Shown: in pieces, positions 55,070 to 64,000 of the stretch
Numbering within the stretch: the stretch's first letter is position 1
Layout: every line of letters begins with the position of its first letter
Origin: Nansenia antarctica
Taxonomy: Eukaryota > Chordata > Actinopteri > Argentiniformes > Microstomatidae
Length of the DNA stretch: 64,000 bases
Direction of reading: 5' to 3'
NCBI GenBank assembly: GCA_963989245.1
Contig: CAXDII010000269.1
Span: 87,501-151,500 of the forward strand
Translations under genes and position numbers: made by a program
The notes under the pieces: model-generated
The model's database searches: none
What the model was told of the DNA's origin: nothing
What the model saw: only the letters and a program-made list of their open reading frames with translations

Positions 55070-58000
55070 TAAGGCTATCTAGTTAAAATTGGACTACTGA
55101 TACCTGTCTGTTCATAGGGAGAGTGTGGGAATAGGGAGAAAGCACATTTGGATATAGGTCCGTAGAGGGGAAGAGGGCTAATGAACCAACAGAAGTAGGG
55201 GTAGCTAATTGCACTCAGTAGACTGATGTGCCAAGAGAAGACAGCAACACTACAAACAACTGGAAGAGAAGGTACTAAGTACCCTGGCTTCCTCTCAGGC
55301 CTTCCTCGATGGACTCCCACAGATAGACTCCCTTGTCTTGTTGTCACGAGTCTTAGTGTCGTAGACTTGTATTAGCATATCCACTGGGAGTATAACATAA
55401 TGTGAGCAGAGCCCTCTCTATGACATCAGAGCCCTCTCTATGACATCAGAGAGGACTGCTGTAACCTGTATGGAACTTTTTACTTGTGATCTATTTGGAC
55501 TTATATAGCGCCTTTATCCAAAGCGCTTTACAACGGCCTCTCATTCACCCATTCACACACACATTCACACACCAATGGCGGCCTGCGGCCTCGTACCTAT
55601 GACTGAATCTGTCTTGTTATTAGTAATAGAGTAAATAGCTGTCTGTTTTAAGGCTATCTAGTTAAAATTGGACTACTGATACCTGTCTGTTCATAGGAAG
55701 AGTGTGGGAATAGGGAGAAAGCACATTGGGATATAGGTCCGTAGAGGGGAAGAGGGCTAATGAACCAACAGAAGTAGGGGTAGCTAAGTGCACTCAGTAG
55801 ACTGATGTGCCAAGAGAAGACAGCAACACTACAAACAACTGGAAGAGAAGGTACTAAGTACCCTGGCTTCCTCTCAGGCCTTCCTCGATGGACTCCCACA
55901 GATAGACTCCCTTGTCTTGTTGTCACGAGTCTTAGTGTCGTAGACTTGTATTAGCATATCCACTGGGAGTATAACATATGTGAGCAGAGCCCTCTCTATG
56001 ACATCAGAGCCCTCTCTATGACATCAGAGAGGACTGCTGTAACCTGTATGGAACTTTTTACTTGTGATCTATTTGGACTTATATAGCGCCTTTATCCAAA
56101 GCGCTTTACAACGGCCTCTCATTCACCCATTCACACACACATTCACACACCAATGGCGGCCTGCGGCCTCGTACCTATGACTGAATCTGTCTTGTTATTA
56201 GTAATAGAGTAAATAGCTGTCTGTTTTAAGGCTATCTAGTTAAAATTGGACTACTGATACCTGTCTGTTCATAGGGAGTGTGTGGGAATAGGGAGAAAGC
56301 ACATTGGGATATAGGTCCGTAGAGGGGAAGAGGGCTAATGAACCAACAGAAGTAGGGGTAGCTAAGTGCACTCAGTAGACTGATGTGCCAAGAGAAGACA
56401 GCAACACTACAAACAACTGGAAGAGAAGGTACTAAGTACCCTGGCTTCCTCTCAGGCCTTCCTCGATGGACTCCCACAGATAGACTCCCTTGTCTTGTTG
56501 TCACGAGTCTTAGTGTCATAGACTTGTATTAGCATATCCACTGGGAGTATAACATATGTGAGCAGAGCCCTCTCTATGACATCAGAGCCCTCTCTATGAC
56601 ATCAGAGAGGACTGCTGTAACCTGTATGGAACTTTTTACTTGTGATCTATTTGGACTTATATAGCACCTTTATCCAAAGCGCTTTACAACGGCCTCTCAT
56701 TCACCCATTCACACACACATTCACACACCAATGGCGGCCTGCGGCCTCGTACCTATGACTGAATCTGTCTTGTTATTAGTAATAGAGTAAATAGCTGTCT
56801 GTTTTAAGGCTATCTAGTTAAAATTGGACTACTGATACCTGTCTGTTCATAGGGAGAGTGTGGGAATAGGGAGAAAGCACATTGGGATATAGGTCCGTAG
56901 AGGGGAAGAGGGCTAATGAACCAACAGAAGTAGGGGTAGCTAAGTGCACTCAGTAGACTGATGTGCCAAGAGAAGACAGCAACACTACAAACAACTGGAA
57001 GAGAAGGTACTAAGTACCCTGGCTTCCTCTCAGGCCTTCCTCGATGGACTCCCACAGATAGACTCCCTTGTCTTGTTGTCACGAGTCTTAGTGTCGTAGA
57101 CTTGTATTAGCATATCCACTGGGAGTATAACATATGTGAGCAGAGCCCTCTCTATGACATCATTGCCCTCTCTATGACATCAGAGAGGACTGCTGTAACC
57201 TGTATGGAACTTTTTACTTGTGATCTATTTGGACTTATATAGCGCCTTTATCCAAAGCGCTTTACAACGGCCTCTCATTCACCCATTCACACACACATTC
57301 ACACACCAATGGCGGCCTGCGGCCTCGTACCTATGACTGAATATGTCTTGTTATTAGTAATAGAGTAAATAGCTGTCTGTTTTAAGGCTATCTAGGTAAA
57401 ATTGGACTACTGATACCTGTCTGTTCATAGGGAGAGTGTGGGAATAGGGAGAAAGCACATTGGGATATAGGTCCGTAGAGGGGAAGAGGGCTAATGAACC
57501 AACAGAAGTAGGGGTAGCTAAGTGCACTCAGTAGATTGATGTGCCAAGAGAAGACAGCAACACTACAAACAACTGGAAGAGAAGGTACTAAGTACCCTGG
57601 CTTCCTCTCAGGCCTTCCTCGATGGACTCCCACAGATAGACTCCCTTGTCTTGTTGTCACGAGTCTTAGTGTCATAGACTTGTATTAGCATATCCACTGG
57701 GAGTATAACATATGTGAGCAGAGCCCTCTCTATGACATCAGAGCCCTCTCTATGACATCAGAGAGGACTGCTGTAACCTGTATGGAACTTTTTACTTGTG
57801 ATCTATTTGGACTTATATAGCGCCTTTATCCAAAGCGCTATACAACGGCCTCTCATTCACCCATTCACACACACATTCACACACCAATGGCGGCCTGCGG
57901 CCTCGTACCTATGACTGAATCTGTCTTGTTATTAGTAATAGAGTAAATAGCTGTCTGTTTTAAGGCTATCTAGTTAAAATGGGACTACTGATTTCTGTCT

Positions 58001-61000
58001 GTTCATAGGGAGAGTGTGGGAATAGGGAGAAAGCACATTGGGATATAGGTCCGTAGAGGGGAAGAGGGCTAATGAACCAACAGAAGTAGGGGTAGCTAAG
58101 TGCACTCAGTAGACTGATGTGCCAAGAGAAGACAGCAACACTACAAACAACTGGAAGAGAAGGTACTAAGTACCCTGGCTTCCTCTCAGGCCTTCCTCGA
58201 TGGACTCCCACAGATAGACTCCCTTGTCTTGTTGTCACGAGTCTTAGTGTCGTAGACGTGTATTAGCATATCCACTGGGAGTATAACATATGTGAGCAGA
58301 GCCCTCTCTATGACATCAGAGCCCTCTCTATGACATCAGAGAGGACTGCTGTAACCTGTATGGAACTTTTTACTTGTGATCTATTTGGACTTTTATAGCG
58401 CCTTTATCCAAAGCGCTTTACAACGGCCTCTCATTCACCCATTCACACACACATGCACACACCAATGGCGGCCTGCGGCCTCGTACCTATGACTGAATCT
58501 GTCTTGTTATTAGTAATAGAGTAAATAGCTGTCTGTTTTAAGGCTATCTAGTTCAAATTGGACTACTGATACCTGTCTGTTCATAGGGAGAGTGTGGGAA
58601 TAGGGAGAAAGCACATTGGGATATAGGTCTGTAGAGGGGAAGAGGGCTAATGAACCAACAGAAGTAGGGGTAGCTAAGTGCACTCAGTAGACTGATGTGC
58701 CAAGAGAAGACAGCAACACTACAAACAACTGGAAGAGAAGGTACTAAGTACCCTGGCTTCCTCTCAGGCCTTCCTCGATGGACTCCCACAGATAGACTCC
58801 CTTGTCTTGTTGTCACGAGTCTTAGTGTCGTAGACTTGTATTAGCATATCCACTGGGAGTATAACATAATGTGAGCAGAGCCCTCTCTATGACATCAGAG
58901 CCCTCTCTATGACATCAGAGAGGACTGCTGTAACCTGTATAGAACTTTTTACTTGTGATCTATTTGGACTTATATAGCGCCTTTATCCAAAGCGCTTTAC
59001 AACGGCCTCTCATTCACCCATTCACACACACATTCACACACCAATGGCGGCCTGCGGCCTCGTACCTATGACTGAATCTGTCTTGTTATTAGTAATAGAG
59101 TAAATTGCTGTCTGTTTTAAGGCTATCTAGTTAAAATTGGACTACTGATACCTGTCTGTTCATAGGGAGAGTGTGGGAATAGGGAGAAAGCACATTGGGA
59201 TATAGGTCCGTAGAGGGGAAGAGGGCTAATGAACCAACAGAAGTAGGGGTAGCTAAGTGCACTCAGTAGACTGATGTGCCAAGAGAAGACAGCAACACTA
59301 CAAACAACTGGAAGAGAAGGTACTAAGTACCCTGGCTTCCTCTCAGGCCTTCCTCGATGGACTCCCACAGATAGACTCCCTTGTCTTGTTGTCACGAGTC
59401 TTAGTGTCATAGACTTGTATTAGCATATCCACTGGGAGTATAACATATGTGAGCAGAGCCCTCTCTATGACATCAGAGCCCTCTCTATGACATCAGAGAG
59501 GACTGCTGTAACCTGTATGGAACTTTTTACTTGTGATCTATTTGGACTTATATAGCGCCTTTATCCAAAGCGCTTTACAACGGCCTCTCATTCACCCATT
59601 CACACACACATTCACACACCAATGGCGGCCTGCGGCCTCGTACCTATGACTGAATCTGTCTTGTTATTAGTAATAGAGTAAATAGCTGTCTGTTTTAAGG
59701 CTATCTAGTTAAAATTGGACTACTGATACCTGTCTGTTCATAGGGAGAGTGTGGGAATAGGGAGAAAGCACATTGGGATATAGGTCCGTAGAGGGGAAGA
59801 GGGCTAATGAACCAACAGAAGTAGGGGTAGCTAAGTGCACTCAGTAGACTGATGTGCCAAGAGAAGACAGCAACACTACAAACAACTGGAAGAGAAGGTA
59901 CTAAGTACCCTGGCTTCCTCTCAGGCCTTCCTCGATGGACTCCCACAGATAGACTCCCTTGTCTTGTTGTCACGAGTCTTAGTGTCGTAGACTTGTATTA
60001 GCATATCCACTGGGAGTATAACATATGTGAGCAGAGCCCTCTCTATGACATCATTGCCCTCTCTATGACATCAGAGAGGACTGCTGTAACCTGTATGGAA
60101 CTTTTTACTTGTGATCTATTTGGACTTATATAGCGCCTTTATCCAAAGCGCTTTACAACGGCCTCTCATTCACCCATTCACACACACATTCACACACCAA
60201 TGGCGGCCTGCGGCCTCGTACCTATGACTGAATCTGTCTTGTTATTAGTAATAGAGTAAATTGCTGTCTGTTTTAAGGCTATCTAGTTAAAATTGGACTA
60301 CTGATACCTGTCTGTTCATAGGGAGAGTGTGGGAATAGGGAGAAAGCACATTGGGATATAGGTCCGTAGAGGGGAAGAGGGCTAATGAACCAACAGAAGT
60401 AGGGGTAGCTAAGTGCACTCAGTAGACTGATGTGCCAAGAGAAGACAGCAACACTACAAACAACTGGAAGAGAAGGTACTAAGTACCCTGGCTTCCTCTC
60501 AGGCCTTCCTCGATGGACTCCCACAGATAGACTCCCTTGTCTTGTTGTCACGAGTCTTAGTGTCATAGACTTGTATTAGCATATCCACTGGGAGTATAAC
60601 ATATGTGAGCAGAGCCCTCTCTATGACATCAGAGCCCTCTCTATGACATCAGAGAGGACTGCTGTAACCTGTATGGAACTTTTTACTTGTGATCTATTTG
60701 GACTTATATAGCGCCTTTATCCAAAGCGCTTTACAACGGCCTCTCATTCACCCATTCACACACACATTCACACACCAATGGCGGCCTGCGGCCTCGTACC
60801 TATGACTGAATCTGTCTTGTTATTAGTAATAGAGTAAATAGCTGTCTGTTTTAAGGCTATCTAGTTAAAATTGGACTACTGATACCTGTCTGTTCATAGG
60901 GAGAGTGTGGGAATAGGGAGAAAGCACATTGGGATATAGGTCCGTAGAGGGGAAGAGGGCTAATGAACCAACAGAAGTAGGGGTAGCTAAGTGCACTCAG

Positions 61001-62003
61001 TAGACTGATGTGCCAAGAGAAGACAGCAACACTACAAACAACTGGAAGAGAAGGTACTAAGTACCCTGGCTTCCTCTCAGGCCTTCCTCGATGGACTCCC
61101 ACAGATAGACTCCCTTGTCTTGTTGTCACGAGTCTTAGTGTCGTAGACTTGTATTAGCATATCCACTGGGAGTATAACATATGTGAGCAGAGCCCTCTCT
61201 ATGACATCATTGCCCTCTCTATGACATCAGAGAGGACTGCTGTAACCTGTATGGAACTTTTTACTTGTGATCTATTTGGACTTATATAGCGCCTTTATCC
61301 AAAGCGCTTTACAACGGCCTCTCATTCACCCATTCACACACACATTCACACACCAATGGCAGCCTGCGGCCTCGTACCTATGACTGAATATGTCTTGTTA
61401 TTAGTAATAGAGTAAATAGCTGTCTGTTTTAAGGCTATCTAGGTAAAATTGGACTACTGATACCTGTCTGTTCATAGGGAGAGTGTGGGAATAGGGAGAA
61501 AGCACATTGGGATATAGGTCCGTAGAGGGGAAGAGGGCTAATGAACCAACAGAAGTAGGGGCTAAGTGCACTCAGTAGATTGATGTGCCAAGAGAAGACA
61601 GCAACACTACAAACAACTGGAAGAGAAGGTACTAAGTACCCTGGCTTCCTCTCAGGCCTTCCTCGATGGACTCCCACAGATAGACTCCCTTGTCTTGTTG
61701 TCACGAGTCTTAGTGTCGTAGACTTGTATTAGCATATCCACTGGGAGTATAACATATGTGAGCAGAGCCCTCTCTATGACATCAGAGCCCTCTCTATGAC
61801 ATCAGAGAGGACTGCTGTAACCTGTATGGAGTTTTTTACTTTTGATCTATTTGGACTTATATAGCGCCTTTATCCAAAGCGCTTTACAACGGCCTCTCAT
61901 TCACCCATTCACACACACATTCACACAGCAATGGCGGCCTGCGGCCTCGTACCTATGACTGAATCTGTCTTGTTATTAGTAATAGAGTAAATAGCTGTCT
62001 GTT

Positions 62004-62389
62004 TTAAGGCTATCTAGTTAAAATTGGACTACTGATACCTGTCTGTTCATAGGGAGAGTGTGGGAATAGGGAGAAAGCACATTGGGATATAGGAAGTGTC
62101 ATAGACTTGTATTAGCATATCCACTGGGAGTATAACATATGTGAGCAGAGCCCTCTCTATGACATCAGAGCCCTCTCTATGACATCAGAGAGGACTGCTG
62201 TAACCTGTATGGAACTTTTTACTTGTGATCTATTTGGACTTATATAGCGCCTTTATCCAAAGCGCTATACAACGGCCTCTCATGCACCCATTCACACACA
62301 CATTCACACACCAATGGCGGCCTGCGGCCTCGTACCTATATGACTGAATCTGTCTTGTTATTAGTAATAGAGTAAATAGCTGTCTGTTT
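62004..62389 (+). repeat. Short satellite unit inside the array
   Basis: Lacks the 195-bp block (GGGATATAGGAAGTGTCATAG at about 62084). It also carries small private changes further on (CATGCACCC, CTATATGACTG). Confidence 0.92.
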
Positions 62390-64000
62390 TAAGGCTATCT
62401 AGTTAAAATGGGACTACTGATTTCTGTCTGTTCATAGGGAGAGTGTGGGAATAGGGAGAAAGCACATTGGGATATAGGTCCGTAGAGGGGAAGAGGGCTA
62501 ATGAACCAACAGAAGTAGGGGTAGCTAAGTGCACTCAGTAGACTGATGTGCCAAGAGAAGACAGCAACACTACAAACAACTGGAAGAGAAGGTACTAAGT
62601 ACCCTGGCTTCCTCTCAGGCCTTCCTCGATGGACTCCCACAGATAGACTCCCTTGTCTTGTTGTCACGAGTCTTAGTGTCGTAGACGTGTATTAGCATAT
62701 CCACTGGGAGTATAACATATGTGAGCAGAGCCCTCTCTATGACATCAGAGCCCTCTCTATGACATCAGAGAGGACTGCTGTAACCTGTATGGAACTTTTT
62801 ACTTGTGATCTATTTGGACTTTTATAGCGCCTTTATCCAAAGCGCTTTACAACGGCCTCTCATTCACCCATTCACACACACATGCACACACCAATGGCGG
62901 CCTGCGGCCTCGTACCTATGACTGAATCTGTCTTGTTATTAGTAATAGAGTAAATAGCTGTCTGTTTTAAGGCTATCTAGTTCAAATTGGACTACTGATA
63001 CCTGTCTGTTCATAGGGAGAGTGTGGGAATAGGGAGAAAGCACATTGGGATATAGGTCTGTAGAGGGGAAGAGGGCTAATGAACCAACAGAAGTAGGGGT
63101 AGCTAAGTGCACTCAGTTGACTGATGTGCCAAGAGAAGACAGCAACACTACAAACAACTGGAAGAGAAGGTACTAAGTACCCTGGCTTCCTCTCAGGCCT
63201 TCCTCGATGGACTCCCACAGATAGACTCCCTTGTCTTGTTGTCACGAGTCTTAGTGTCGTAGACTTGTATTAGCATATCCACTGGGAGTATAACATAATG
63301 TGAGCAGAGCCCTCTCTATGACATCAGAGCCCTCTCTATGACATCAGAGAGGACTGCTGTAACCTGTATAGAACTTTTTACTTGTGATCTATTTGGACTT
63401 ATATAGCGCCTTTATCCAAAGCGCTTTACAACGGCCTCTCATTCACCCATTCACACACACATTCACACACCAATGGCGGCCTGCGGCCTCGTACCTATGA
63501 CTGAATCTGTCTTGTTATTAGTAATAGAGTAAATTGCTGTCTGTTTTAAGGCTATCTAGTTAAAATTGGACTACTGATACCTGTCTGTTCATAGGGAGAG
63601 TGTGGGAATAGGGAGAAAGCACATTGGGATATAGGTCCGTAGAGGGGAAGAGGGCTAATGAACCAACAGAAGTAGGGGTAGCTAAGTGCACTCAGTAGAC
63701 TGATGTGCCAAGAGAAGACAGCAACACTACAAACAACTGGAAGAGAAGGTACTAAGTACCCTGGCTTCCTCTCAGGCCTTCCTCGATGGACTCCCACAGA
63801 TAGACTCCCTTGTCTTGTTGTCACGAGTCTTAGTGTCGTAGACTTGTATTAGCATATCCACTGGGAGTATAACATATGTGAGCAGAGCCCTCTCTATGAC
63901 ATCAGAGCCCTCTCTATGACATCAGAGAGGACTGCTGTAACCTGTATGGAACGTTTTACTTGTGATCTATTTGGACTTATATAGCGCCTTTATCCAAAGC

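Larger units (their letters stand above)
37541..64000 (+). repeat. 578-bp satellite array with short 383-bp variants
   Basis: About 41 long units of 578 bp (579 where CATATGTGAG reads CATAATGTGAG) and four short units of about 383 bp. Each unit carries an internal 20-bp tandem pair (GAGCCCTCTCTATGACATCA), the teleost-type core TATAGCGCCTTTATCCAAAG, a CACA-rich stretch and GGCGGCCTGCGGCCTCGTAC. The array runs past the window end. A 90-95-codon minus-strand ORF recurs in each long unit (start ATG where the unit reads GTGTCATAG, otherwise an in-frame GTG). It reflects unit identity, and I see no evidence that it is a gene. Confidence 0.98.

Noticed and set aside
38313..63824. Minus-strand ORF of 87-95 codons recurring in about 40 satellite units
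   Set aside because: Conservation follows from identity of the satellite units. There is no recognisable domain, and the start codon is ATG or GTG depending on one polymorphic base.
37541..64000. CRISPR array
   Set aside because: Repeats are long and directly adjacent with no unique spacers, and the sequence is eukaryotic.

Overview
This window comes from a ray-finned (teleost) fish nuclear genome. The signs are spliceosomal introns with GT/AG borders, a Rex1-type LINE with the FSSAFNT reverse-transcriptase motif, Tc1, hAT, L2/CR1-like and Ty3/Gypsy relics, dispersed teleost repeats, and a HECT-type gene of the kind annotated in many fishes as 'G2/M phase-specific E3 ubiquitin-protein ligase-like'. 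The species cannot be named from sequence alone. There are no bacterial features.

Layout. 1-5650: 3' part of a broken Ty3/Gypsy element whose pol is split by a 58-bp minisatellite of about 41 units (1739-4400) and lacks the integrase core. 5675-11608: a pile of dead elements (hAT fragment, two L2/CR1-like LINE fragments on the minus strand, Tc1 with only one complete terminal repeat). 11612-18400: low-repeat DNA with minus-strand exons, including the catalytic-cysteine end of a Ulp1/SENP-like (C48) protease in three in-phase exons (13157-13735), a two-exon 67-codon reading frame (12463-12753), a 108-codon ORF (16047-16373) and a solo LTR (14678-15139). 18403-30934: a partial duplication of intron 1, exon 2 and intron 2 of the HECT gene. 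The left copy is split by 7.3 kb of 23/27-bp minisatellite that itself holds a Rex1 LINE with an intact 1059-codon ORF, and it is followed by an hAT element.

29764-37179: the main host-type gene. I reconstructed 13 exons by hand. Every exon border is GT/AG and every phase agrees, giving 1522 codons without a stop. It encodes a short N-terminus, a 21-bp (7-residue) coding minisatellite, a C2HC zinc finger, a 2.5-kb exon of about 70 units of 36 bp (12 residues), and the N-terminal part of a HECT-like domain. The catalytic-cysteine end is not in the window.

37541-64000: a satellite array begins about 360 bp after the last recognised HECT exon and runs off the window. It has about 41 long units of 578 bp and 4 short units of about 383 bp, and shows higher-order repetition. 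A second, 5'-truncated Rex1 copy (42039-43360), nearly identical to the first, sits inside it.

How the parts relate: the mobile elements are independent insertions. The HECT gene (ubiquitin ligase class) and the Ulp1-like exons (SUMO/ubiquitin-like protease class) are the only host-type coding signals. Most long ORFs elsewhere are by-products of tandem repeats.
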